From NCBI GenBank assembly GCA_964423835.1, contig CAYRGJ010000015.1:1-64000 (forward strand): 64,000 nt of DNA, in the 5' to 3' direction. The position numbers and the translations under genes are program-made. The stretch is from JAFGCL01 sp964423835 (GTDB lineage: Bacteria > Chloroflexota > Dehalococcoidia > UBA2247 > RBG-13-53-26). Each line of letters opens with the position of its first letter. Within the stretch, counting starts at the first letter, position 1. Positions 34,768 through 43,170 of the stretch are shown here, in pieces. The notes under the pieces were generated by a model. The model had not been told where the DNA came from and searched no databases. It was given only the letters and a program-made list of their open reading frames with translations.

Positions 34768-34829
34768 TGTGCTTCCTTCCGCGCCGCCCGCCTCTCACCG
34801 CGGCGCCCCGCCGAAGAGGGGCGCCAGGC

Positions 34830-34901
34830 GCCATGTCCCACAGTGCATGGCGCGCCATGTCTCACAGTGCATGGCGGGCCATGTCTCAGAGAGCAGGGCG
34901 C
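34830..34901. repeat. 24-base tandem repeat at the end of the UlaG-like gene, three units
   Basis: Units at 34830-34853, 34854-34877 and 34878-34901; the first two differ by two bases, the third is diverged. Each of the clear units can fold through GCCATG/CATGGC arms around a 10-base loop. The stop codon at 34886-34888 lies in the third unit, and the 24-base period keeps the reading frame, so the next unit repeats the TGA in register. Confidence 0.85.
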
Positions 34902-35533
34902 AGGACAATGGTCTCGGTCTCCGCCGGCAGGCTGTCCTTCTTTATTTCTACCTCGCTGCCATTCACCCGCCTGGTGTTGCTCCTGCCCTTCAGGAAATCC
35001 TCGGCGGGGGCTATGGGGTAGTCGCACCCGGCGGTCCTGACGTGCATGGGGACCACCACCCGCGGCCGGAGGGCCGCGGTCACCGCGGCTGCCTGCCGGC
35101 AATCGATGGTGTAGAGGCCGCCCACCGGCACCAGCAGCACATCCAACGGGCCTATCTGCTGCACCTGGTCCGCGTCGAGCTGGTGCCCCAGGTCGCCCAG
35201 GTGGCAGACGCGCACCCCATCCATGGTGAAACAGAAGATGATATTGGCGCCCCGCTGGGCTCCCCTGGCTTCGTCGTGGTAGCAGGGGACCCCGGTGAAC
35301 TCGATCCCCTTTGCGGTCTTCGTCCCTGGCTTGTCCAACACCACCGGCCGGCCCTTGACCGCGCCGCTGTTGTCGTGATCGGGGTGCTTGTGGCTCACGG
35401 TCACCACGTCCGCGGATTCCTGGATCGGCCCGTAGTTGATGCCGCCGCCCCGGGCGTAGGGGTCGGTGATCACCTTCACCCCGCCGTCGGAGGTGATCAA
35501 GAATGAGGCATGCCCCAGCCACTTGATCTTCAT
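34886..35533 (-). CDS. MBL-fold metal-dependent hydrolase, UlaG-like
   Basis: A 215-residue enzyme starting IKWLGHASFLITSDG, the usual beginning of UlaG/L-ascorbate-6-phosphate-lactonase-like and YtkL-type proteins. Zinc ligands are in SHKHPDHDN, in VCHLGDLGHQL and in VVPMHVRT. The real substrate is not evident. The ATG overlaps the pepA stop as ATGA, so expression is coupled to the aminopeptidase. Its stop is inside a 24-base repeat array. Confidence 0.85.
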   Translation of the reverse strand: MKIKWLGHASFLITSDGGVKVITDPYARGGGINYGPIQESADVVTVSHKHPDHDNSGAVKGRPVVLDKPGTKTAKGIEFTGVPCYHDEARGAQRGANIIFCFTMDGVRVCHLGDLGHQLDADQVQQIGPLDVLLVPVGGLYTIDCRQAAAVTAALRPRVVVPMHVRTAGCDYPIAPAEDFLKGRSNTRRVNGSEVEIKKDSLPAETETIVLRPAL

Positions 35534-37056
35534 GCCTGGCCCTCCTTTCGCGCCCGCGCCGCCGCCATGTCCGTGACCAGGCTGATCAGGGTCCGCACCG
35601 CGACGCCGGTGGCCCCCTTCACCACAGGCCCCTTCTCCTTGCGGGAGAGCGAGGTCCCGGCTATGTCCAGGTGCACCCAGGGCGTGTCGCCGGCGAACTC
35701 ACCCACGAACTGGGCCGCAGTGATGGCCCCGCCGTACCGCCCGCCGGTATTCTTGACGTCGGCCACGTCGCTCTTGTACTGCTCCCGGTATTCCTCGAAC
35801 ATGGGCATCTGCCACATACGCTCGCCGGCCTGCGCCGCCGCGGCCATGACCTTCCCGGCCAGCTCCTCGTTGTTGCTGAAAACGCCCACCGTCACGTCCC
35901 CCAGCGCCACCCGCACGGCCCCGGTGAGCGTGGCCACGTCCAGCACCGGGGACAGCCCGTTCTTCACCGCGTAGGACAGGGCGTCGGCCAGGATCAGCCG
36001 CCCTTCGGCATCGGTGCTGATGATCTCGATGGTCTTCCCGCCCATGGCCGTGATCACGTCCCCCGGCTTCAGGGCGCTGCCTCCGGGCAGGTTCTCCGTC
36101 GCCGGCACGACGGCGGTCACGTTGATGGCCGGCTTCAGCCCGGCCAGGGCCCGGATGGCGGCCATCACGGTGGCTCCTCCCGCCATGTCGCCCTTCATGT
36201 CGCCCATGTCCTCCGACGGCTTCAGGGAGATGCCGCCCGAGTCGAAGGTGATGCCCTTCCCCACCAGCCCCACGGCCTCCGCTGAGGCCGGGTCGCCGCG
36301 ATAGGAGAGGACGATGAACTTGGGGTCCTGGTGGCTGCCCTGGGATACCCCCAGCAGCCCGCCCATGCCCAGCTCCCTCATCTGCGCCCGCTCCAGCACC
36401 GTCAGCCCCAGGCCGCAGTCCCGGGCCAGATCGCGGGCCAGCTCGGCCATGGTGTTGGGCGTCATGAAATTGGCCGGCTCGTTTATCATGTCCCGGGCGA
36501 AGTTGACCGCCTCCGCTGTGATCCGGCCCGCGGCGCAGCCCTTATCCAGCGGGCCGCGCTGCGCTTCATCCTTCTCAACGATCAGCAGCTGCTCAATGTC
36601 CCCGTTCTCCGGCTCCTTCGATATGTGGCGGCGGAAGCGGTACAGCCCCAGGATGGCTCCCTCGGTGATGGCCTGGGCCGACCGGTCCGGCGGGAGGCCG
36701 CCGGCCCCGGCGCCGTGCACGATGGTGGCCACCCTCCGGGCCGCCCGGCTGCGGGCGAAGCGGCTGGCCTCGGCGCTGACGCGCCGCACGCAATCCGCGC
36801 TGAACTCGGCCTGCTTCCCCAGCCCGGCCACGATCACCCGGCTGGCGGGTATCCGGCCCAGGCTGTGCACCAGCGTCAGCTCGCCTGCCTTCCCTTTGAT
36901 CTCGCCGGCGGTGATCAGCTGCGTGATGGCGCCGTCCAGCGCCCGGTCCACCACGCCGGTGGCCCCTCCCGGCTGAGCCACCCCCTCGAAGAGGTTCACG
37001 ATCAGGGCATCAGCATCCAGCTTGGTGCAATCGCCAATGACTACCTTGACTTCCAG
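35530..37056 (-). CDS. pepA: Leucyl aminopeptidase (M17) with a proposed CTG start
   Basis: A 508-residue cytosolic aminopeptidase. The metal and active-site motifs are VGKGITFDSGGISLKPSEDMGDMKGDM (Lys and Asp ligands), NTDAEGRL-like STDAEGRLILADAL and the late GTSLSRKEKGPVVKGATGVAVRTL. The first canonical start, a GTG at 36999, falls inside the N-terminal domain. Family homology extends upstream through EVKVVIGDCTKLDADALIVN to a CTG at 37056, which has GGAGAGGAG about 8 bases before it. Between that CTG and the upstream in-frame TGA there is no ATG, GTG or TTG, so CTG is the only start that gives a whole protein. It is coupled to the UlaG-like gene. Confidence 0.93.
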   Translation of the reverse strand: MEVKVVIGDCTKLDADALIVNLFEGVAQPGGATGVVDRALDGAITQLITAGEIKGKAGELTLVHSLGRIPASRVIVAGLGKQAEFSADCVRRVSAEASRFARSRAARRVATIVHGAGAGGLPPDRSAQAITEGAILGLYRFRRHISKEPENGDIEQLLIVEKDEAQRGPLDKGCAAGRITAEAVNFARDMINEPANFMTPNTMAELARDLARDCGLGLTVLERAQMRELGMGGLLGVSQGSHQDPKFIVLSYRGDPASAEAVGLVGKGITFDSGGISLKPSEDMGDMKGDMAGGATVMAAIRALAGLKPAINVTAVVPATENLPGGSALKPGDVITAMGGKTIEIISTDAEGRLILADALSYAVKNGLSPVLDVATLTGAVRVALGDVTVGVFSNNEELAGKVMAAAAQAGERMWQMPMFEEYREQYKSDVADVKNTGGRYGGAITAAQFVGEFAGDTPWVHLDIAGTSLSRKEKGPVVKGATGVAVRTLISLVTDMAAARARKEGQA

Positions 37057-37093
37057 TTCCGGTCTCCTCTCCGCCCGCGGTCAGAGCGCCCGG

Positions 37094-37681
37094 CTACCGA
37101 TTCACCAGGCGCACGATCTTGTCAATGACCGGGGTGATGTCCTTCGAGCTGTCCACGGCGAAATGGTTCCGGCCTATCTTCTCCACCGTCGGCTTCATCC
37201 TGGAATAGACGCCCCAGTCCGCCTCCGAGTGGTCTGCCTGCTCCTCTTTCCGCGATCGACGCTCCAGCCGCTGCCGCACCACCTCCGCCGGCGCATCCAT
37301 CCGGACGATGACCAGCCTGGCCCCAGACTGCTCCGCGATGTGGTACAGCCGCTCCCGGTTGTGCTCCTCCAGGTTGGTGGCATCCAGCGCCACACTGATA
37401 CCCTTCCGTAGCAGCTCCTCCACCAGGCTGTGACAGGCCCGGAAGAGCCTGGCGCTTTCCTCCCGGGCATAGGAGGGGGCGCGGAACAGCCGCTGGCGCA
37501 GGGTATCGCTCTCCAGGATCACCAGGTCCACCCTCTCCGCCAGCCGGCGGCAGAAGTGCGACTTGCCCGTCCCCGGCAGCCCGCTGACCACGATGAGAGC
37601 CGGATTGGCCGCCGGCTCCGGCAGCGGCGGCAGACCCTGTTTCAGTATGCCGACGTCATCGCCGGGGGGCCTGGCCTCCAT
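37094..37681 (-). CDS. P-loop kinase-like ATPase (AAA_33 / zeta-toxin-like fold)
   Basis: A 195-residue nucleotide-binding protein. Walker A is VSGLPGTGKSHFCRRL, a lid-type region contains DATNLEEHNRERLY and RLERRSR. It matches the AAA_33/polynucleotide- or chloramphenicol-phosphotransferase-like group that phosphorylates diverse substrates. ATG at 37681 is preceded by an exact TATAAT 8 bases upstream and by no well-placed Shine-Dalgarno site. A TTG at 37684 is an alternative start. It lies between the PlsY-like gene and pepA. Substrate unknown. Confidence 0.8.
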   Translation of the reverse strand: MEARPPGDDVGILKQGLPPLPEPAANPALIVVSGLPGTGKSHFCRRLAERVDLVILESDTLRQRLFRAPSYAREESARLFRACHSLVEELLRKGISVALDATNLEEHNRERLYHIAEQSGARLVIVRMDAPAEVVRQRLERRSRKEEQADHSEADWGVYSRMKPTVEKIGRNHFAVDSSKDITPVIDKIVRLVNR

Positions 37682-37689
37682 CAAGGATG

Positions 37690-37695
37690 ATTATA
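37690..37695 (-). promoter_or_regulatory. Perfect -10 (TATAAT) directly upstream of the P-loop kinase gene
   Basis: TATAAT on the minus strand (37695-37690) lies 8 bases before the ATG, in the gap after the PlsY-like gene. No -35 matches the consensus. The message would start at or just before the start codon. Confidence 0.45.
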
Positions 37696-37699
37696 CACC

Positions 37700-38386
37700 T
37701 CAGATGCGGCTGCGATCGAAGAGCATGCGGGAGATCACCATGCCGGGATGGAGCCCTTCCGTCCGGATCTCCTCTCCCAGGCCGAAGACCACCCGCTTGC
37801 AGACGATCAAGGCGAAGAGGACGATGCCAGCCACCATCCTCTCCCACGGCGCCCCCATGACCCAGCACCCCAGGGGGAACAGGCCGAACCCAAAGAACAT
37901 CCCCAGCGGCAGGCTCAGGCTGGGAGGGCCGCCCAGCTTCATGCGCTCATCCAGGCTCTGGCCGCGCTTGATCAGCCGGGGGGCCGTGCGCACCAGGGCC
38001 CCGATGATGATAGGGCCCATCAGGAAAGGGATGGCCTGCCACACCAGGGCCGCATCCACGCCCATCCCCGTGGTATTGGACTTCTCGCCCCGGAACCGCA
38101 GGAAGACCGGCCACAGCTCACCCAGGACCACCGCCAGCCCCACCGCGGCCACCGCCCAGTCTTCCAGGTGCAGGCCCCGGTCGACGATCAGGACCGCCAC
38201 GGCGCCCTTGACCAGGTCCCAGACTATGCCCACGAAGCCTTCGCGGCGGCCTACCTGCCGCCACAGCGATATGTGCATGTCCTCTTCGTGTGAGAGGTCC
38301 ACGCCCCTGAGGCGGCCGATGAGATAGACCACGGGCACCGACCCGTACAGGTAGGCGGCCACGATCCACAGTATGCTGATCAGCAT
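37700..38386 (-). CDS. PlsY-like acyl-phosphate:glycerol-3-phosphate acyltransferase family membrane protein
   Basis: A 228-residue membrane protein. It opens like PlsY (AAYLYGSVPVVYLIGRLRGVDL) and keeps several family segments (FVGIVWDLVKGAVAVLIV), with five to six hydrophobic helices. The next conserved loop, which normally reads like GSGNxGATN, is replaced by HISLWRQVGRREG, and the C-terminal half is diverged. Lipid acyltransferase function is therefore only a possibility; it may be a relative that keeps the fold. Confidence 0.65.
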   Translation of the reverse strand: MLISILWIVAAYLYGSVPVVYLIGRLRGVDLSHEEDMHISLWRQVGRREGFVGIVWDLVKGAVAVLIVDRGLHLEDWAVAAVGLAVVLGELWPVFLRFRGEKSNTTGMGVDAALVWQAIPFLMGPIIIGALVRTAPRLIKRGQSLDERMKLGGPPSLSLPLGMFFGFGLFPLGCWVMGAPWERMVAGIVLFALIVCKRVVFGLGEEIRTEGLHPGMVISRMLFDRSRI

Positions 38387-38422
38387 CGGGGGCCCAGTCC
38401 GGAGCTTTCGTGCACGGCAGCC

Positions 38423-39385
38423 CTAGCGGCGAAGACGCCTCTCCACCGAGTCTATCCAGCCGTCCCGCTCCCGGGCGCCCAGGCGGCGATCGAGCAGCGC
38501 CGGGGCCAGGACCAGGACCAGAGAGGCAATGGCCACAGCCGCCAGGGTGCCGATGTTGATGTCGCGGCCAGCGGAGAAGGCCATCATGGTCAGCACCACC
38601 AGCGCCGCGGCCAGCAGCACGCCTACCTTCAGCCACCGCTTCTTCAGCCGGGTGAAGATGATGACGATGCCGGCCAGGGCCAGGAAGCTCAGGGCCACCC
38701 AGGGCTCAATGCCCAGCAGGCCGCCCTCCGGGGCCAGCCCGCCGTCCCACCGGTCGGCGGTGACCCAGCCGACTACGGCCAGGACGGGCAATACCGAAAG
38801 GGACCCCAGCAGCCAGTCCCTCCTCCAGGAGTGGGCCAGTATGATGCCGTACGCCGCTCCCACCACGGAGAAGTGGGTCACGGTGCAGGACCACCACCAC
38901 CACCACGATCCGGACAGGGCCCGCGAGCCCAGGGCCCGGTCCACCAGCAGCAGCCCCACTACCAGCAGAGGCGTCAGGGCGTAGCCCAGCCAGGTGAAGA
39001 ACCAGGTGGGCTTGTGGTGCCCCCACCCGTAGGCCACCGCCCCCACAACGGAGATGATGATGATCGACAGCCAGAAGGCATTGTTCGCCTGGCGGAAGGC
39101 GAAGAGCAGGCCGAACAGCACGTGTGGCAGGGCCGCCATCAGGGCTTGCGGCCAGTTGCTGACGCTGTGCTCCTCGTGCAGCCGCAGGGCCACGCCCCGC
39201 GAGGGCCCGAACTCCTGTGAGGCCACCCGCACCGCCTCCTCCTCCCCCATGCCCGACTGCCGCAGGTCCTCCACCCGGTCCTCGAAATGGGTGTAGAGCT
39301 CGGACAGGATCTCGTTCTCCGATGCCGGGTCCAGCCGAAGCTGCATCCTGACGGCGTTCAGGCAGTCCCTGACTCCAACGAGCAT
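38423..39385 (-). CDS. HAAS/permease-prefix-domain membrane protein (DUF1700-like)
   Basis: A 320-residue protein. The first 75 residues are a soluble helical prefix (DPASENEILSELYTHFEDRVEDL, GMGEEEAVRVASQEFG) of the HAAS type, normally encoded next to PadR regulators. Seven or more membrane segments follow, with a run of five Trp near residue 160. It starts 14 bases after the PadR stop. HAAS proteins are thought to act as partners or sensors for PadR control, but the mechanism is not known here. Confidence 0.8.
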   Translation of the reverse strand: MLVGVRDCLNAVRMQLRLDPASENEILSELYTHFEDRVEDLRQSGMGEEEAVRVASQEFGPSRGVALRLHEEHSVSNWPQALMAALPHVLFGLLFAFRQANNAFWLSIIIISVVGAVAYGWGHHKPTWFFTWLGYALTPLLVVGLLLVDRALGSRALSGSWWWWWSCTVTHFSVVGAAYGIILAHSWRRDWLLGSLSVLPVLAVVGWVTADRWDGGLAPEGGLLGIEPWVALSFLALAGIVIIFTRLKKRWLKVGVLLAAALVVLTMMAFSAGRDINIGTLAAVAIASLVLVLAPALLDRRLGARERDGWIDSVERRLRR

Positions 39386-39398
39386 ATCGCTTATGTCC

Positions 39399-39731
39399 TC
39401 AGGCGGCCGGCCGCATGATAAGGTTCACCGCCGAAGAGAAGCCCTGCCACTCGGCCAGCTTCTGCTCCAGCAGGCGTTGACCCTTCTCCGTCAGCTGGTA
39501 ATAGCGCCTTTCCTTGCCGGATGCCAGCCGGCGCCAGCTCCCGCTGACCAGCCCCGCCCCCTCCAGGCGGTGCAGCGCCGGGTACAGCGTCCCCTCCCGG
39601 AACTTGAAGTAGCCCCGGCTCCGGCTGTCCATCTCCTTGATGATCTGATAGCCATACATGGGCTGCGCCCTCAGCAGAGAGAGCAGAAGGGTATCGGTGC
39701 TCCCCTTAAGCAGTTCCTTGCCGCACTCCAT
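39399..39731 (-). CDS. PadR-family transcriptional regulator
   Basis: A 110-residue winged-helix repressor: MYGYQIIKEMDSRS in the recognition region, GTLYPALHRLEGAGLV, and KERRYYQLTEKGQRLLE as the wing. AGGGGGGAG is placed before the ATG. An imperfect dyad (GATTC-7-GAATC, about 39770-39786) lies 40 bases upstream and may be its own operator. It forms a two-gene unit with the HAAS membrane protein. Confidence 0.9.
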   Translation of the reverse strand: MECGKELLKGSTDTLLLSLLRAQPMYGYQIIKEMDSRSRGYFKFREGTLYPALHRLEGAGLVSGSWRRLASGKERRYYQLTEKGQRLLEQKLAEWQGFSSAVNLIMRPAA

Positions 39732-39790
39732 GATACGCTCCCCCCCTAGTGTTCTTCAGGGCCTGCCCCTGATTCCACCCTAGAATCTCA

Positions 39791-40660
39791 TTAATCGGCA
39801 TAGAATGCAAGACCCAGCGCTCCCCTGCCGGCCGAATAGCCCATGATCGGGCTGAACTCCGTGAGCCACAGCTCCACGCAGTGGAACTCCCGCGCCACCC
39901 TGTCCCGGAGCCTCTCCCCCTCCTCCAGGGCGTCGGTGTGATGGACGGCCACGTGTATGGGCGCTGCGCCCACGCGCGCCCGCATCAGGTCCACGATCCG
40001 CTCCACGCCCTTTTCCCGCTTCCGGGTCACCCCCAGCAGCCGGGCCGCCCCTTCCGACCACCCCAGCACCGGTTTCACCTCCAGCATGGAGCCCACCCGT
40101 GAGGCCAGCCTCGGCACCCGGCCGGTGCGGTAGGCATGCCTGACGGTGTCCAGCATAAACAGCAGGTCCACCCGGTCACGCACGCTGCGCGCGGCCTCCA
40201 GGCATCCCTCCAGGCTCCGCCCCTCCCGCGCCGCCCGGGCCGCGGCCATGACCACGAAGCCCTCAGCGCCAGTGCAGGTCCCCGAATCGAGCACCTCCAC
40301 CTTCGTTCCGGGCAGATCGTCCCTGACCAGGGCCGCGGCCGCCACCGCCGCGTCATGTAGTGTGCTGGCCTTCGCCGAGAGGGTGATGCAGAGGATGCTT
40401 CGCGCCGTCCGGCCGGCGCGGCGATAGGTTTCCGCCAGGTCCCCCGGCGATGGCGATGCCGTGGAGAAGGCGTCGGGGTCCTTCTGCAGCAGCTCGTAGG
40501 CCTGCCGCGGCGTGATGTCCAGCCAGTCGCGGTACACCGCGCCTTTCCAGTAGATGTTGGGGGCTACTATCTCGATGCCGTAATCCCGGACCAGGTCACC
40601 GGGGATACACCCGATGCTGTCCGCGACGATGGCTACCCGTCTGACCGGCGCGCGTCCCAT
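39791..40660 (-). CDS. DegV-family fatty-acid-binding protein
   Basis: A 289-residue cytosolic protein. It starts VAIVADSIGCIPGDLVRDYGI and has FSTASPSPGDLAETY, then SAKASTLHDAA and the DSGTCTGAEGFVV strand; these are the fatty-acid-pocket segments of DegV/FakB-like proteins. Such proteins present fatty acids to a kinase (FakA); no FakA is seen here. It has its own promoter at 40738-40766, with a leader of about 70 bases. Confidence 0.9.
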   Translation of the reverse strand: MGRAPVRRVAIVADSIGCIPGDLVRDYGIEIVAPNIYWKGAVYRDWLDITPRQAYELLQKDPDAFSTASPSPGDLAETYRRAGRTARSILCITLSAKASTLHDAAVAAAALVRDDLPGTKVEVLDSGTCTGAEGFVVMAAARAAREGRSLEGCLEAARSVRDRVDLLFMLDTVRHAYRTGRVPRLASRVGSMLEVKPVLGWSEGAARLLGVTRKREKGVERIVDLMRARVGAAPIHVAVHHTDALEEGERLRDRVAREFHCVELWLTEFSPIMGYSAGRGALGLAFYAD

Positions 40661-40737
40661 GATTCACAGAGGCATCCCGGGGGGCGGCCCGCTTCAGCTC
40701 AGGGAGCAGGCACACCTCGGAATCCGATGTATCAATC

Positions 40738-40766
40738 ATGGTAGTGCCGCCTGGGTCCAGTGTCAA
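40738..40766 (-). promoter_or_regulatory. Sigma-70-type promoter for the degV gene
   Basis: Perfect TTGACA (40766-40761), 17-base spacer, TACCAT (40743-40738, four of six). It overlaps the stop codon of the DUF362 gene, so degV can be transcribed separately from the genes upstream. Confidence 0.6.
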
Positions 40767-41851
40767 AGAGCCACCAGATCGTACTCCAGGCTGCCCAGGC
40801 CCAGCTCGGCGGCAGTCTGAAGCTGCACCAGGCTGTCGACGTCGTGCCACTGGCCCAGCTTGTCCCGGCCGGTGATGCGCCGGCCGCCTTTAGACAGGCG
40901 GGCGCGGTCCATGAGGTCCAGCGAGGCCTTGTCCACGGCCACCGGGTCAGTGGAAGCCAGTATGCCTATGTCCGGGAACAGCGCCCGGCCGGCGGGGGCG
41001 GCGCAGTCACAGTGCTGCGTCACGTCCTGAATGAAGTTGATAAAGCCCATCTTCCCCCCGAAGCGGCTGAGGGCCGCCGCCGCGGCGTGGGCCAGGTAGA
41101 CCTGGAAGCGCTCCTTGTTGCGCCGGTCCCACCAGATGGCCCGGCGCCCGCAGGCAAACAGGCAGGAGCTGCAGTAGCGGCAGCGCTCCCGGTCGCGCTG
41201 CGGCCGCCCCTCGACCATGGCCAGCGCCTGGTCCGGGCACGCCTCCAGGCAGCCGGCGCAGCCGTCGCACCGGGACTCATCCAGCAGCGGCGGGTTAACC
41301 AGGTGCACCTCACGCTTCGACCGCCTGGCGACGCAGCCCATGCCCAGGTTCTTCACCGCCCCGCCGAAGCCGGTGATCAGGTGCCCCTTGACATGCGACA
41401 GGGCCAGCAGGGCATCGGCCCGCCATATCCCGGCGGCCACCTCCACCCGCCGCAGGCCGCAGTCGCGGACCGTTTTCGGCAGGGTGACTGCCTGGCTTTC
41501 ATCCCCGTCCCCGTCGGCGATCACGACGGGCGCCCCCATGGTCTCAGCCGCGAAGCCGTTGAATGCCGCGGTGGACAGGTAGCCGCTCCGGGTGTCCCGC
41601 CCCCCCGGGTAGAGGGACACGGTATCGGTGACGAAGGGCCGCCCACCCCGCTTCCTGGCCAGGTCCACCACCTTCCGCGCGAAGGCCGGTCGAAGGTAGG
41701 TGACGTTGCCCAGCTCGCCCATGTGGAGCTTGACCGCCACCGCGTCGCCCCGGCGCACCGCCTTCAGGATGCCGGACCGGTGGCACAGCTTCTCGATGCC
41801 GGGAAGGACGTCCTCCTCTTTGGAGTAGTCCAGAAACGCCACCGTGGACAT
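40763..41851 (-). CDS. DUF362 protein with 4Fe-4S ferredoxin domain
   Basis: A 362-residue protein. A DUF362 region (about 1-195) begins VAFLDYSKEEDVLPG and includes GGAVKNLGMG. Then a ferredoxin insert has two cluster motifs, CDGCAGCLEACPD and CRYCSSCLFACG (about 195-235), and the DUF362 fold resumes (FINFIQDVTQHCDCAAPAG). It is common in anaerobes and presumed to be an iron-sulfur electron carrier or scaffold; no reaction is known. It lies about 100 bases after larC on the same strand. Confidence 0.87.
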   Translation of the reverse strand: MSTVAFLDYSKEEDVLPGIEKLCHRSGILKAVRRGDAVAVKLHMGELGNVTYLRPAFARKVVDLARKRGGRPFVTDTVSLYPGGRDTRSGYLSTAAFNGFAAETMGAPVVIADGDGDESQAVTLPKTVRDCGLRRVEVAAGIWRADALLALSHVKGHLITGFGGAVKNLGMGCVARRSKREVHLVNPPLLDESRCDGCAGCLEACPDQALAMVEGRPQRDRERCRYCSSCLFACGRRAIWWDRRNKERFQVYLAHAAAAALSRFGGKMGFINFIQDVTQHCDCAAPAGRALFPDIGILASTDPVAVDKASLDLMDRARLSKGGRRITGRDKLGQWHDVDSLVQLQTAAELGLGSLEYDLVAL

Positions 41852-41955
41852 AATCCCTCCTCTCCGGTCAGGTAAGTGCCGCGGCGCTGCATTGCAGGCG
41901 GGCCATGGCCGGCAAACCCTGCCGGCAGATCCCTCACACTCTGCCGCCGGCCGGG

Positions 41956-43170
41956 TCAGGGCGGCGCCGCGGTGCCGCCGTCCGGGCGCAGGCCCGACTC
42001 CGCCCAGGCCCGGCGGGCCTCGGCGTAGACCTCGCTCAGGGGCACGTTGTGCTGCCGCGCCGCCTGGCGGCAGTCGTCATACTCCGGGGTCATGGTGCCG
42101 GCGCCGCCGCTCCTGGCGGCGACCTTGACCCTGATTCGCCCGAACCTGGTGTCCACCGCGCCCCCGGCGCGGGGCAGGTAGACCCTCCGCGTCTCGGTGA
42201 CCCTCACTCCCAGGGTGGTGGTCTCTCGCATGATGAGGGCCACCAGGCCCCCGGCGCTCTCCCGGCGGCAGATGGCGGAGAGCAGCACCCCCGGGCGGTT
42301 CTTCTTCATCTGCACCGGCGCCAGGAAGACGTCCAGGGCGCCGGCCCCCAGTAGGCGGTCCATGACATGATCATAGAACTGCGGGTTCATGTCGTCGATG
42401 TTGGTCTCCAGCACCGTCACCGTCTCCGACGCCAAGCCCGCCGCGCCGCCCCCGGCGGCGCCCTCTCCGATGAAGACCCGCAGCGCGTTGGGGAACCGCA
42501 AATCGAGCCGGCCGGCGCCGTACCCCACTGCCTCCACCCTCATCAACGGCATGCCGCCGAAAGCAGCCGCCACGGCGGTGGCGATGGCCGCGCCGGTCGG
42601 CGTGGTCAGCTCGCCTTCGTCCTCGCCGGCATAGGCCGGCACGCCACGGACCAGCTCCGCCGTGATCGGGGCCGGTACGGGCAACCACCCGTGCCGGCAC
42701 TGCACCAGGCCCCGGCCCAGGTTCAGCGGGGAGCACTGCACCTCCTCCACGCCCAGCGCCGCCAGCCCGATCAGGCTGCCGAAGACGTCCACCAGGGTGT
42801 CAGTGGCCCCCACCTCATGGAGGTGGACCGCCTCCATCTCCCGGCCGTGGACCTTCGCTTCCGCCCCGGCCAGGCGGGTGAAGATGTCTTCCCCCCGGCG
42901 CTTCAGGCCCTCATCCAGGCTGCTGCGCTCGATCAGCTGGCGGATGTCTCCCAGGCTGCGGGGCGGCTCCGGGCCAGACGTGACCACCTCCAGGTGCGTC
43001 GCCCTGATCCCCTGCTTGCTCACCGCGGCCGCCTGGATGCCATAGCCGCCCAGCGGCAGCCGGCCCAGCTCGCTCTTCAAACGCTCCAGGTCCAGCCCCA
43101 GGTCCACCAGGGCCCCCAGGACCATGTTGCCGCTGATCCCGGAGAAGCAATCGAGGTAGGCCAGCCTCAC
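41956..43170 (-). CDS. larC: Nickel insertion protein LarC (pyridinium-bisthiocarboxylate nickel insertase)
   Basis: A 404-residue protein that inserts nickel into the pincer cofactor of lactate racemase and related enzymes. It begins LAYLDCFSGISGNMVLGAL, has the His-rich HLHEVGATDTLVDV, and a C-terminal half from LETNIDDMNPQFYDHVMDRL. In Lactiplantibacillus the gene is split and joined by ribosomal frameshifting; here it is one uninterrupted frame. The GTG at 43170 overlaps the larB stop as GTGA, which sets the start. No larA is in the window. Confidence 0.94.
   Translation of the reverse strand: MRLAYLDCFSGISGNMVLGALVDLGLDLERLKSELGRLPLGGYGIQAAAVSKQGIRATHLEVVTSGPEPPRSLGDIRQLIERSSLDEGLKRRGEDIFTRLAGAEAKVHGREMEAVHLHEVGATDTLVDVFGSLIGLAALGVEEVQCSPLNLGRGLVQCRHGWLPVPAPITAELVRGVPAYAGEDEGELTTPTGAAIATAVAAAFGGMPLMRVEAVGYGAGRLDLRFPNALRVFIGEGAAGGGAAGLASETVTVLETNIDDMNPQFYDHVMDRLLGAGALDVFLAPVQMKKNRPGVLLSAICRRESAGGLVALIMRETTTLGVRVTETRRVYLPRAGGAVDTRFGRIRVKVAARSGGAGTMTPEYDDCRQAARQHNVPLSEVYAEARRAWAESGLRPDGGTAAPP

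Noticed and set aside
34886..34901. Repeat as an intrinsic terminator of the UlaG-like gene
   Set aside because: The arms are only 6 bases with a 10-base loop and there is no T-run.
40596..40739. Short open frame beginning ATG at 40739 before degV
   Set aside because: It overlaps the degV start in another frame and has no ribosome site; it might be a leader peptide but nothing supports it.
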